Shown: in pieces, positions 1 through 11,654 of the stretch
Position numbering within the stretch: the first letter of the stretch is position 1
How the letters are laid out: each line of letters begins with the position of its first letter
Made by a program: the position numbers and the translations under genes
Source of the DNA: Tribonema minus
Lineage: Eukaryota; Sar; Xanthophyceae; Tribonematales; Tribonemataceae
NCBI GenBank assembly: GCA_017506865.1
Contig: JAFCMP010000390.1
Location: forward strand, 868,001 to 932,000
DNA length: 64,000 nt
Direction of reading: 5' to 3'
The notes under the pieces: generated by a model
The model's database searches: none
What the model was told of the DNA's origin: nothing
The model's input: the letters and a program-made list of their open reading frames with translations, nothing else

Positions 1-209
1 GTCTCAGAGAGTTTGTTGCATCGCTGCATCCCGCTACCGAGCCTGACTGGCGTGCTGCTCCTGCTGCCCTGTCTGCTGTTCTGGCCCCCGTTGCTGTTGC
101 CTCCCAATTCCGTCTGTTGTGGCTGCTGTGACATCTGGCGCATTGGCAACATCAAACGACCCTGCCCGGGCTTTCCGGCGCTTCTACATTTATCACGACC
201 TGCTGCCAG

Positions 210-742
210 TTCCAACGCACGAGTACCTTGTGCAGTACCGGTGCTGCTGTGCCCGCCCCGGCACCCCTGATCAGCTGCTCGCCGAGAACCGCTGGCTTGC
301 GGAAGGCAGCCTACGTGACGCGAGCTACAGCAGGGACGAGGGACCCTGCTATGAGGCGCTGCTGCGAGCAGGCGATGCGGGCACCGTCAGGAGGCAGCCC
401 ATGACGGACGTGGCCTTTGCGGAACGCTTGCGAGAGGAACGTGCGTTTATGCACGATTGCATCGCGAAAGACGCGGCGGCGCGAAGCGAACGCAGCGCCT
501 CACTGTCTGTAGCTCTGGCGCTGGTGATGGCAAAGCGGCAGGCGCCGGCTCCGCCCTACGCAGGAGCTGCCGGGGCCGACGCAGACTGGTTGGACACGCG
601 CACTGCGTACACTCTCATGCCGTGCTCGCACTACCAGCAACGCGGTAATAGTGCAGATGGGAGCGCTCAAGACGACTGCGTGGTCGCATGCGTGGAGAGC
701 GCAGCGGATGCGCTGCTTGTTGTGATGCCAAGGCCGGTTTGA
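210..742 (+). CDS. Probable 3'-terminal exon of an unidentified gene (partial)
   Basis: The frame is open from base 47 to a TAG/TGA-type stop at 740-742. No in-frame ATG lies near its beginning, so I read it as a last exon whose gene starts left of the window. Bases 47-208 contain almost no AG and are pyrimidine-rich, ending in a good 3' splice site (AG at 208-209), which makes 210 the likely exon start. The product is about 177 residues and starts PTHEYLVQYRCCCARPG. It is rich in Ala, Arg and Cys, has no membrane segment, and contains none of the motifs I recognise. GC content matches the other exons here. It converges on the DEK gene. I do not recognise the family, and the exon could be spurious. 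Confidence 0.38.
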
Positions 743-1837
743 CGGGCACCCACCGCGCTTGTACGGATGTGATGCATTATAATGATGTGAAAGCTTCTTC
801 AAAATCGTTTTCGGAATCCAGCTGTTGCTGCCGCATCTCTGTCAAACCCGTAGCGTTGCGCTCACCGATGGTGCAGCACATGCGTTGTCGCCTTTCTTAC
901 AATGAAATTGTGCGCGCGTCGCTGTGGTGCAGCAGAAGTGACACATACATGTTCATGTACAAGGACTATCCATGCCATTTTGCATGTGATACCTGACTAG
1001 CACTGACCGTTCTTGCTGAAGAAGTCATGGCCCACTAACATCAATAATCCTGGCCGACTAACATCAATATTACTCCACGCGGACACCACAGCATCTAGAG
1101 AGGCACAGGGCAAACTGCAGCTTGCTTTTGCAGTATTTTGCAAAAAGAGCTGCGCAATGCTCAGCTGGTGTGATCACAGGAGCCTTGCAATGTCGATTGT
1201 ATACTTGATGCTTCCCAATAGCTGAAAAATTGTGTGTGGTTCATGTGCAACACACTGACTGAAGCTGTAATGGCGGAACATGGCGGTAACATTGCCAGGC
1301 AAAGCACACAGAAAGGATCACCATGCATGTGTGTACAGACAGTGCTTGCTGGTGCATGACAGTCCGACGTGCCAATGTAGGAAATCATGCAAGGACTTGA
1401 ACTTCTGACATGGAATGCCTGCATTCATGCAGTATGGCGACAGTCACAAGCGGTCATAGACCAGGTGCAATGCAGGACAGATTGAATTTCGGTTTGAATT
1501 GGCTAATGGCCATCTATTGTCCCTTCTCCCGGCGTTCTCTTGCTGGTCCTCTGTGCTGTGATGTTGGCCTTCAAACCAAACAGCACGCCACGCGCAATGG
1601 ATATGCAAGCTTCCGGCAACTCTGCATGCTCACTCCCACACAACAGCACGGATCGTAGATCGATGCCCGTCAAGCGTGCCTTCGACGGCATCGGCGGCAG
1701 CGATTGCCACCTGAATGCATGGTCGGTGCGTGAACGCAGCAGCGGCGCTGTGGCCGCGCCTGCAAAATGCAACGGTGACACCTGCGAAAAAACCTGCATC
1801 TTCCACTGTCCACTTGAACAGTGGAACGCGAGGGGCT
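743..1837. other. Convergent intergenic spacer
   Basis: This spacer lies between the 3' ends of the left-edge gene (+) and the DEK gene (-) and should hold both 3' UTRs. Base composition is clearly lower in GC than the exons. A short imperfect duplication of an ACTAACATCAATA-type motif occurs around 1034-1070. The open frames in it are short and do not look like genes. I see no RNA gene or mobile element. Confidence 0.5.
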
Positions 1838-4800
1838 CTACTCCTCCTCCGCCTCCTCCGCAGCTTCCTCCTTCTCCTCCTCCTCGTCGTTGCCGTTTTC
1901 CTCTGCCTTCTCGTCACCCTCCCCCGCTTCCTCCGCGTCCTCGCCCCCCTCCTCCTGACGATGGAAACGCGGGCAGGCCAGGTGTGTTCAGCGAGGTTGC
2001 TAGTGGAGTGCATGTAGCATTAAGTGTGCGTTGAAGCAATCCTCAGATGGTGACTCCGGCTTGTACAATGCAGTCAGTCTCGTCGTGTATGGCCTGCTGT
2101 GGCAGTGTCTTTGCCTATGTATTTATATTGAAAAAAATTAATGCTTGCATACACCTGCTTCAGAGTACTGCACATAAGTTTGAAGTTTGAGTACAATTCA
2201 AGAGTAGTGTGCTACAGTGATCTGACAGACTCAAGAAAGACAGGACTCTTCCAAGCAGCATCAGATCTGTGACAGCAGATGAAGGGTCACACCTCATGCT
2301 TGCTGACATGTGACCAGCAATTGCTTATTTATAAAAGTCTGTGCCGCTAAACATCGCCATTTCATGCAGCTAAACGCCGCCATAATGAAGGAAGATTACT
2401 GTGAGCAACCAAAACTGTGAAAAAGGTCTTAAAAGCCACTGACACTCCGCAGGCTTCACGCATGTGACTAGGCGCAAGCGTGCAGATATCGCATGCTGTC
2501 GTCGTGGAGACAGTCAACTTCAAGTTTGTGTTTGTGGTCAGCCTTAAACAGTTTTTACATGGAAATGCACAATGGCGGTACAGGGTCAAGGAAGCCCCAC
2601 ATGGCAAGTGGAAGGTTGAGAACAACCAGAGCTGCAGCCTCCACCAAATTGGCGCCGGTTTGAATAGTTCCAACTGCTAAGCCCAAGTGACTGTGGCGAA
2701 CGCGCAAGTTTAGTCACAAGAGTTACTGTTTACTCACAAGGTTTCTCAAGTCTTGACTTCTGAACCCTTGTTCATGTATCATATCATGGGCCTCAATAAT
2801 GATTGTAGAAACAAGTAAGCCTTGATAGCAGTTGCGCCAAGGCGTGTCTAGTTGCGTGTGACGCCAAACCTCAACTTCAACTGCACCAAGAGGATTTCAC
2901 ACGATGGAACCCCTGAGAGCCTTGCAAGGCAAACATGCAGATCATGTGCTACACAAGTAGGATGGCGTACCTCATCTGCCTCTGCCTTAGCCTCAGCCCC
3001 CTCCTCCTCCTCCTCCTCCTCTTCCTTCTCTGCCTCCTCCTCGCCCTTCTTCGCCTTCTTGGCCTTCTTCGCCGCAGGCTTCTTGGCGGCCTTCTCCGGC
3101 TGTGACACAAATGCAAATGCGCTGATATCAGAGCACTGTCTGCTAAATTCGCAGGCGTGCATGGCGCGCGTGGTGCTATAGGTGTGTGCAGACTTGACTG
3201 TCTAGCAGACGAGATTTGAGTGAACCGACTTGGTTGCTGAGCCAAGCTGAGCAATGAATCAATTTTATTTGTTGATTCAAACTGTTGTCCCTTCCATAAC
3301 TGTGAAACTGTGTCCGTTGCAAAGAGTCAGCATCCTGTATTGGCAATCAGGGAAGCTGTGGCATTCTCGAACGTGAGACAATCAGAGTACGGCAAGACTT
3401 CAAATAGCGTGCTCTGCACGCTGCTGTCAGCTGGATATTTGCAACAAGAATTGCTTTCGTACGTAAAAGACCAACCGCACATATGGAGGCCCACACAAGC
3501 TGCAACTGATGATGAAACTCAGACCGTCAACAGTAAAGGGCTGCTCTGTCGGATCACGCACACACCTTTTCCGTCTTGCCGGACTTCTTGGCAGCTTTCG
3601 CGGCCTCCTTCTCAGCATCCTTCTTCTTCTTGGCAGCGGCTGCCCGCGCCGGCCCGCCGCTGGCCTCAAACTCATCCTGCCCCTTCTTGGTGAACTTGTC
3701 CTTCTCGGACTGGCTCGCCTTGTTCCACAGCTCAGCGATCTTCGACATGATCTCCTTGTTCTGCAGATCTGCAGGATTGCGCGCGCGGCGTGACGGGCGC
3801 TGGCGTTACAAGCTGTGTGCAATGCGATGGACTGCATACCAGTGCTCATGATACTACATACCACATGAGTGAGCGGTTGCTGTGAAGTGGTTTTGATGCA
3901 CATGCAACAAGCGATTGTGCTTTTGTGAAGTGGTTTTGATGCACATGCAACAAGCGATTGTGCTTTTAAAGGTGATGACCTTGCGCAGATGAAAGCAGCG
4001 CCACCCACACAGCTCACACTCACCAGCTAAATCTTACGAAAGCTGAATCAGCACTCAGATTGGGCCCTAACAGGTGAATGCAAGAATTTCATCAGGAAGC
4101 AAAGAAACAAGACAATGGTGTGGGAGCGATGCTAGTAAATTGGATCCAGTGCCGCTTGTGCTCATCAGTTATGATGAGCTAGGCATCGTGTTAAATCCGG
4201 TGCCGCTTGTGCTCATCAGTTATGATGAGCTAGGCATCGTTTTGAAGCCACATGAGGCGTTTTGGGAACATTTGGACAGTCTAGGTGAAAGCTTTCAGAA
4301 CAAAGAGTGACCCGGAATATGCGGTTTAAAATATTGCCAGGGTAGCAACAGCTTCAACATTGAGCCTCTCTAAAAGCACAGCTGCAGCGAATAGAGGTTG
4401 TACCAGGTAAAGCACTCCTGTATCGTAGCGTTCAATGGAGTCATGCATTGTATATTGTGCTAGTGCTGCTGCCAAATGATGAACGGACAGTGGCATCAAT
4501 TCTAATCAGGTTTGACCAGGTTACGAGGATATCATAGAGACTGCACAAAAGCGCACGTACCTGGGTTCTTCTTCACCACATCAGCGCGCTTGGCTTTTGA
4601 AAACATGATGTAGCCTGAGTTGGGTCTGGTGGGCCCCTCCTTCGCCGCTGCCTTGGACTTCTTTGCCGGCTTGTCTCCGCTGTCTGACGCCTTGCGCTTC
4701 TGCACAAAGGCAGCGCCGTAATGGAGAGATGCTATCATTAACGCATTTGACGTGTTTGATCGGACAAAGTGGGCTTTGCAGTCACACGTGTGAAATTACT

Positions 4801-7027
4801 GTAGAACCGTAAAGCTAAGTTGAGGCAATTAATCGGCCTGGTGCTGGAATGTCAGATTGCAGGTGCATTTAATCAAGCATCGCAGCAACAGTGCTGCACA
4901 TAAGTAAACGGTGTGGTAACAGCATTCTTATGCATATATAATCACCATGCAACAGTTTCATTCATTCACACAAGGTACAATCATGACAAACACATACTGC
5001 CACTGATAAAACCATGACAAATGCTCCGGCACGTCTGCGCAGTTCAGCATGTACACATCAGTGTCAAAATCACAGACACTAAACAAACTGCAACAATAGC
5101 GATGTGGGAAACCAATTCTATTTCAACAACTGGCACCATGTGACGCCGAGGTTTCCCCAACATCTCTGAGGGGGTTCCCCTCACAACCACACACCTTGCC
5201 GGCTGCCTTCTTCTCTGTCACCGAATCCGAGCTGGGGTCAAGCAGGAAGTCGTTGATGCGCTCCGCCATCTCCACCTGCACGCAGGCCGTGCGAGCGCAG
5301 CGTATGTGCAGAAGACGGGTTTAGGCGGGGTGATCATGCAAGTACTGTATAATGACAACTAAAAACCTGCAGGAGCGCCTGCAGCGACTTGTGAAGGACG
5401 GGAGAAGAGAAACTGTGCAGGAGTCAGCGACTGAGATGCTACACGCCATAATAATTTGGGCACGTGGATTGCTATCCTGGCCTGATGTCAGTCATTTCTG
5501 AAACGCATGCTGGCAGCACAGGCACCAATATGCAACAGACTAGCAATGACTAGTAGTTGGACGAAATTCAACAAATGCCTAATATGCAAACAAATGGGCC
5601 AGCGACATGCACAGCTACTGACACAAGATCCTGTCACAGACAAGGAAGGGCGATATTGCGCCCGTGTCTAGGCCACAAATTCTTGCGCCAGTTGCTCGAA
5701 GACTTCTGGGGCGCAAGCGTCAGGGGTTTCATGCATCGGTGCAGGGCTGGTGCTCTGTGGCTCACATTGAATCTCTGTAGCTGATATTGAATGAGTGGAA
5801 CATGGTTGTTGCGGCGTTGACTGCCTTGCAGCAATGATGAACAAGTGTTAAACGGGGCTCAACTGCGTCTTGCCTTTGTTCCTGACACATGCAGCGCCAG
5901 CTGCTTGCACATGTCCTTGGTGTGCTTGCTCTGGGCCAGCTTCTCCAGACGGGACTCGTTGTTCGGGTCATCCTGGTGCAGTTAAAGGGGCACAGTCACA
6001 GGACTTCATTATGAGCACGCTCAGCCCAAGTGGAATAGCACAGATCTGATCAATGGTGCGTGATGCGATGATGAGCGGGTTCATCTGCTGAAGAGAGTGC
6101 CAACGTCTTTGAAGAACACTTGGTTCGCTGGCTTGCCCAGCATGGCTGAGGACAAATAAACCAATTGGAGTATGACACCATGACGAGCTGAGCAAGTTCA
6201 CAACACGGCCAGCCCAGAGATTCAAATAACCAGAGCAGCGCCAAAAGTGCGAAAGTGCGGATGGCTGACAGCGCACGACCCTTTCCGAATCGAAACATCG
6301 ACAGTGCCAGGCCAGTGTCTCACCTTGGCGAAACCGTGAAACTTCCTGCTCCCATTTTGCCCCAGCGTGGCAGCAACAAAGGCGACAGCCGACGGCAGCA
6401 CAGGCAAGAGCGAAATGGTGAGAACAGCGCACCAACTGCCGAAAAATGGAGCCGGCGAACGATTTGTTGCGCATTCATCACCACCAGGAAAAAATTTCAA
6501 GGCACCGGAATCCACTCACTTGATTGTCCTCCTGCGGTGGCCATCCTTGCCTGGTCTGCCGAAGAGTATGGAGTGCAAGGGCTTGAGTTCCTCCTCTGAC
6601 GCTGCCTTCAGAGCCTTTTCCACTGCAACGATCTCTCCCAGGACCTCACCGCTGCCCTCTGGGATGGTGACGCTTGCGGCCTCCTGGATGCGTTTGATGG
6701 AGCGCAATGATGGGAACGAGATGCACAGGGTCAGCACATCGCCTGCTGGATTCGATTGTGCAGAAGAGCTTCAACTGCGCTTGAACAGCGCACGAAGCCT
6801 CCACACGACGAACACCCCGCTGACAAGGCGCAAATGAGACCTCAGGGAGATTGACAGGCAAAAATTCGAGTTGTTTAACGGCAGCAGAGCCACAGGCGTG
6901 CGCACGCGCCCTCTGTGGGGCCCACAGCTCAAAGATACGTGCATCCGAAAAGTTGCCTCACCTTGACTGGAGCCTCTGTCGGTGTCATCCTGTCCACTGC
7001 TTTGCGGTCCCTGGTAGGCCTGGACAT
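1838..7027 (-). CDS. DEK-domain protein with an HMG box (chromatin architectural factor)
   Basis: Exons in order of translation are 7027-6962, 6683-6520, 6345-6324, 5972-5889, 5275-5195, 4699-4561, 3768-3566, 3099-2971 and 1954-1838 (TAG), giving 334 residues. The N-terminus MSRPTRDRKAVDRM and the segment LHSILFGRPGK (residues 58-68) match the DEK domain of plants and animals. Residues 85-130 continue it, ending VEMAERINDFLLDPSSDS, which corresponds to the helical part before the DEK C-terminal region. Residues about 162-222 form an HMG box with GPTRPNSGYIMFSKAKR, the core Trp200 and ELWNKASQSEKDKF. The rest is Lys-rich, then a Glu-rich acidic tail as in HMGB proteins. Exon 3 is only 22 nt, but it supplies the KKFHGFAK that corresponds to the KKN..FSGF motif of DEK. 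DEK proteins bind and supercoil DNA, and HMG boxes bend it, so a nuclear chromatin role is likely. A fusion of both domains is unusual to my knowledge. Confidence 0.86.
3882..3967. repeat. Tandem duplication, 2 x 43 bp
   Basis: Two essentially identical 43-bp copies, each starting GTGAAGTGGTTTTGATGC, lie head to tail in the sixth intron of the DEK gene (3769-4560). They contain no coding potential. Confidence 0.9.
4145..4246. repeat. Tandem duplication, 2 x 51 bp
   Basis: Two near-identical 51-bp copies containing GCCGCTTGTGCTCATCAG lie in the same DEK intron as the 43-bp duplication. The core also contains a small palindrome (CTCATCAGTTATGATGAG). The copies differ at a few positions only. 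Confidence 0.88.
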
Positions 7028-7951
7028 GATTGCAGAGTCTTTTGGCGCAGATGGCGTCTGTGCAAGGTGTGTGCACGGAGCTCAAGATGAGAACGCAAGG
7101 CAGGCTATTATACATACCCCATGATTTGGCGCGAAGTGAAGTGAACACAGACGTGCTGATGAGAAATGCTATGGTGATGCAGCCAACATCACCTTTAAAA
7201 TGTCAGAGAGTCTCGTTTGCGGACAGGCTGCTTCTCAACAAGTTTACACCAACACCAGTCAAGTGCACTGCCATACCTCAGGTCGCCCCAGGGAACCCTC
7301 CCAAGAGCAAAGTGATCAATGGGCATCAGACACTGGTGCTGAGGAGCATTCAAATGACAAGACAAAAGTTATAGTGGTAAACACTTGCATGCTAATAACA
7401 GCAGAGCTGGCGGCATGTTGGAAACAAGTCATTACTGGATGTGAGCTGCTTTGGACGTTTCAGCTACACACGGGAGCAGTTTGTGTGATGGATCAAGATG
7501 CTGGCATGGCTGATCGATCGCATCGTGCACAAGACAGTAGAGAAGGAGCAAAGCAAGAGAAGAGCTGTTAACGACACATGTATGGACTGCAAGATGCCGA
7601 CGCTCTCACCACGCGTCAATGTCCCGACAGGCTGTGATTGACACTAATGCTACTCGATTGCCTGGGACTGTGGCGATGCCACAGTGGCACAACATGTCAC
7701 ACACTCTTCTGATCCGCTATACATTATGAGACGTGCTTCAAGATCAGGCCGCGCTCGCCGCTGACTCGACTCTTCAAACGCGCCAGCACACAGTACATGC
7801 ATCCCCAACACCTGCTACCCCCCAGACCTAGCCACTGCGCCGAGCCTCTAGCCTCTCCATCCCCTGCAGCTGTGGAGCCAGCTGCGCGCACGAATAACTT
7901 CAGAAGATGCCCACCAGCGCACCCCACACACCCCCTCCCCCTACCCCTTCT
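7028..7951. promoter_or_regulatory. Spacer: DEK upstream region and SDR 3' region
   Basis: This 0.9-kb stretch separates two genes on the minus strand. It must hold the DEK promoter near 7028 and the SDR 3' UTR near 7951. I see no clear TATA box, repeat or additional exon. The open frames in it are short and unlike genes. Confidence 0.4.
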
Positions 7952-10900
7952 CTAGAGATAGGACCCGTCTGTGCTGGTGGTGGCGGGCCGGCGCAGCTGC
8001 GCCGCGGGCGTCAGCCGCGGCGGCCGCGTGTCCTTGGGCGCGCACAGGCGCAGCGAGGCCTCCCACAGCGCGCGCTGCGCCGCCGTGTCGCGCGCGTCCG
8101 GCGACGGCGTCACCTCCAGGAGCTTGTTCCAGTACGTGCCGCCCTCGACGTTGGGGCCTGCAGCGGCGGTGGCAGAGGCGGCGGCCGTGAGGGGAGTGAG
8201 TAGGGGGAATGGCATCGGTGCGATGGCACGCAACGTGGCGGAGCGAGCTGGCGCAGTGAGCAGAGGGGATGTGCTCGTGCAGGCGTAGCTCACAAGCATC
8301 ACATTGCGGAGTGCGGCATGTATGAGCACTGCGACCGTCAGTTGCGGCGAGCAGCGCTAAGCAGGGCTTGTGTGCAAGTGGCGTCGGCCAGTCTGAGTTG
8401 CAGTAGCACAACTCAGCCCAGTCCATGCATGCCCAGATACGGCTGCATCAAATCGAGCATTGACTTCTTGATTGCTGCCCCGTGTAGCAACCAGCGGTCA
8501 CAACATCAGCGGATGTGGCGGTCGCAAAGTCACTTGCTGACCAACTGCTGCAACAAATGGACAAGATCTGCACACAACTCTAACTTTCAAGACAACGCCA
8601 ATCATTGGATTGTCACTGAAGTGTCTTCAATGATGTGTACTTGACCATGCGTGAAGACAACGCTAAATATGGCAGCACCAATCTGTACGTGTGTGTCCGT
8701 CTGCCTCCTGATATTTACATCACCCCCATGCCTGGCAGCAGGGTTGCGGTCCATGGCTACGCACGGCGTGATGCTGACACACTATGCAAGTCCTTGACAT
8801 ACACAGCGGTCAGCATGTCACACAGGCAACCAATGAGAGTGGTACGTACCAAGGACAGCTGCAGCTAAAGATTGGCCGGCCTGGTCCACCGGCGTGAGTA
8901 TTGGCGACAGCAGCGCATACAAGACGCGCAGCAGCTTGCTGTGTCTTGTTATCGCTGTCCGGCACAACCCTGACGCAGCATGGAGAGAGGGGGGGGCAGC
9001 ATTGGCATCGAAAAACATCACAGACACAATGATGGCCTCTAAAGACTGAAAGTATCTGAAAGTATCAGGAGATGGATGCAATGTGGTGCAGCGCATGACG
9101 AAGTGACAGGAGACATGTTGAGCGTCAGCTGCACCTGGTCTTGCATGTTGACACCTTGGCATTGTACGTAAAGCGGAGGGGACGTGGCACTTACCAATGT
9201 TGTTACAATCCAACATTCTGCAGCTGCTATGTGAATACACTCAACGACACTCACACGGCCACCGCTGCAGTGGTACTATGTACCTCTAGAACTTGGTAGG
9301 CATAGGTAATCTTTGTCCAGCACCTCTTCTACTGCAAGCACTTGACCAAACAGAGCGCATGACTGAAGCGCAAGGGGAAAAAAAGCAGCACTGCTGCTGC
9401 TGCTGCTGTAATGCTTGAGTCGGATGCCATTCTCACCAGGTCTGACCGCGACGGCGGTGATGCCGAGCGTGCCCTGTCGCCGGTGCAGCTCCGACACAAA
9501 GAGTATGTTGTACAGCTTGGTGTTGGCATACATCTGCCACGGCCCGCAGGTCTTGTCGTTGTACAGGTGGTCCGGCTCAAAGCTCCCCCAGCGGTGCGTG
9601 CCGCTTGACACGACCACCACGCGCGATGACCTGCCCAGCTCTGCCAGGTGCAGCAGCAATAAGGGCAACGTGCAACGAATGAATGAATAAGTGAGTGAAT
9701 GGGTGAGTGAGTGAGTGAGCGCAGCAGAGTTTACTGCTCTGCGGCGCTGTGGTTCTCGGTTGCGTGTGTGAGCAAAAGCATTAGCGCATTCACGGCAGAG
9801 TATAGAACGCGAAGGACTGCCCGGAATCCGCAGACCGTGGTTGCATGCGTTGCAAGGCAGCTCTGATGCAGTGCTGAACGACACTTATTTCTACAAGACA
9901 CTGTTAGTAAACATAGGTGCAGCTGAGCTGTGCATGCGCATTCACGCACCTTTTGCCGCGGCCTTCATGTTGGGTAGCAGCAGGTTCGTCAGCAGGAACG
10001 GCGCCAGGTGGTTGACCTGTATCGTCAGGTCGTGGCCGTCTTTGGTGAGCTGCCGCGGCGCGCCCATTACCCCCGCGTTGTGCACGATGCTGCTGACGGG
10101 CCTGTCGCCGATGGCCTGCTCGGCGAAGGTCCTGACGGAGGCAAAGTCGGCCAGGTCCAGCTTCTGCGGAGAGCGGCCCGGCGCGCAGCAATTGGTGTTG
10201 ACGTGCTGTGTAATCTGTCATAGTGAAGGCGTAGGTCATGCTAAGCAGGTGCGACTGATGGCACCAAAGGATGTGACGTCCCCCCCATGGGAGTTGACGT
10301 TGAGCAAAACGTCTGCTCGCCGCCAACATGCACTGTGCGCTCACGAAGTTGTCTAAGTGGTGCTGCACAGGATTGCCTGCGCATGGAGCGCATTTTCTTA
10401 TAGCCACTGAAGTCTACTCCACAGCTCAGGAACAGGATTGGCAGTGGCGGCAGCAGCTGTATGTATGGCTGCTGCTGTGCATGTACTGACAGACAGAGGT
10501 GCTTAGAGAGTCAGCCCTTCACTTACCCATTGTGTTTGACAGCTGCAGATGCCCCACCTGGCGAGCATTCAACCGCATTGAGATATTGCTGACAACGATG
10601 CATTGGCAATAAAATCAGGTCATCTAAGCAGCTCAACTGTGGTGGTCTCTACATTCTGACGCAAATACTTTGATGCATGTTGGGAACACTGATGGCACAT
10701 TGTGGCTTCATCAGCCAGGCTGCTGTCCTGCTGCCAAGTGAGGTTTGCCTCGCAATCATGACTGTTGATAATAAATAGCAGCGGTCGTAGTTTGCAGAAG
10801 TTTACTAGAAGCACTGCTTGCACGAATCCCTGTGTGCAACCAGCACCTTCTTTTCTGACATGAACGTGCTGGCTTCGAGCACAGCCGTTCTTGTGCGATA

Positions 10901-11509
10901 ATGCTTGAAATATGGTTACCGACCAGCCTGCCGCATGTGAAAACCGTCCACACAGCAATGTTGCTGCCATGATACAATCTGACCTTTTGCATGGGCTTAC
11001 CGCCACAGCGAAAACTTGGATCGATGAAGCGAATTGATAATGACCTAGGTCTGCGTTACGACATGTATTGAAAGCAGGGAACAACAATGCCCTGCGTCAC
11101 GTGCTTCGACGTTCTTCATCGTGTTACCTGGCACTCAAGGCTCGCACCAGGATGTACCTCCAAGATCTCCTCTACAACAGCAGCTCCAGCCTTCACATCC
11201 CGGCATGCCAGTATCACGTGCGTCTTTGTCGCCGCAAGCGTCTTCACGCATTCGCGTCCCAGGCCAGAGTTGGCTCCTGTAAGAATGCAGAGGGGCAGAT
11301 TGCCTAGCACCTTAAGTACCGCAGGTGTGGAAAGCCCCTCGCATGCCGTGCGCGCCAGCAGCAGCGCCAGCAAGCAGAGCACGAGCCGCACCTGTAACAA
11401 TGCAGATTGGCAGATTGCCTAGCACTTTAGGTACCGCAGATGTGGAAAGCCCCTCGCATGCCGTGCGCGCCAGCAGCAGCGCCAGCGGCAAGCAGAGCAC
11501 GAGCCGCAT
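7952..11509 (-). CDS. Short-chain dehydrogenase/reductase with signal peptide
   Basis: Exons are 11509-11392, 11276-11128, 10163-9950, 9640-9437, 8969-8850 and 8157-7952 (TAG), giving 336 residues. Residues 1-18 are a hydrophobic leader (MRLVLCLPLALLLARTAC), so the enzyme probably enters the secretory pathway or is ER-anchored. The Rossmann motif TGANSGLG is at 39-46, NAG at 118-120, the catalytic Ser in VVVVSSG near 173, and YANTK gives Tyr198 and Lys202. RPG near 227-229 follows the active site as in classical SDRs. The overall pattern resembles the retinol dehydrogenase/WWOX-like group, which uses NAD(P)(H); the substrate cannot be told from sequence. The start is an ATG (11507-11509) directly before the leader. 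Intron 1 (11277-11391) is a diverged tandem copy of exon 1; see the repeat entry. Intron 2 (10164-11127) is long and shows no nested gene. Confidence 0.85.
11277..11509 (-). repeat. Tandem duplication of SDR exon 1; the inner copy serves as intron 1
   Basis: Bases 11392-11509 (exon 1, 118 nt) and 11277-11391 (115 nt) align over their full length with about seven substitutions and one 3-nt gap, roughly 94% identity. The second copy begins GTGCGGCTCG where exon 1 begins ATGCGGCTCG, and both end TTACAG. The second copy therefore has a 5' GT and a 3' AG exactly at the duplication borders. Removing it restores the Rossmann motif TGANSGLG, with the Gly codon split as G|GA. Keeping it shifts the frame and meets a stop. 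Confidence 0.92.
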
Positions 11510-11654
11510 CCGCTGACTCTCCTTTCGGCGGCGCGAACTTCAACGCATCCTCAACCGTTGAAGTTTGCCTGAGAGACGTGTTGGGCTGGCGCGGCGCTGT
11601 GTGGAGCCAGAAGCGCGTTGATATGGAGGGCTAGCCGCCTCAGGTTAAGCGTCG
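11510..11654. promoter_or_regulatory. Divergent promoter region, SDR / MFS transporter
   Basis: Only 145 bp separate the start codon of the SDR gene (-) from that of the MFS gene (+). Both 5' UTRs and core promoters must lie in or overlap this interval. I see no obvious TATA box. Confidence 0.5.

Noticed and set aside
9661-9720. GTGA/GAAT repeats considered as a possible regulatory array
   Set aside because: This is a simple microsatellite inside an SDR intron (intron 3), with no spacing or motif that suggests CRISPR or a binding array.
11116-11400. SDR open frame starting MLQVRLVL in the second exon copy
   Set aside because: It would begin with TTG; the copy has GTG where exon 1 has ATG, and splicing from exon 1 restores the motif. 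It was treated as an intron instead.
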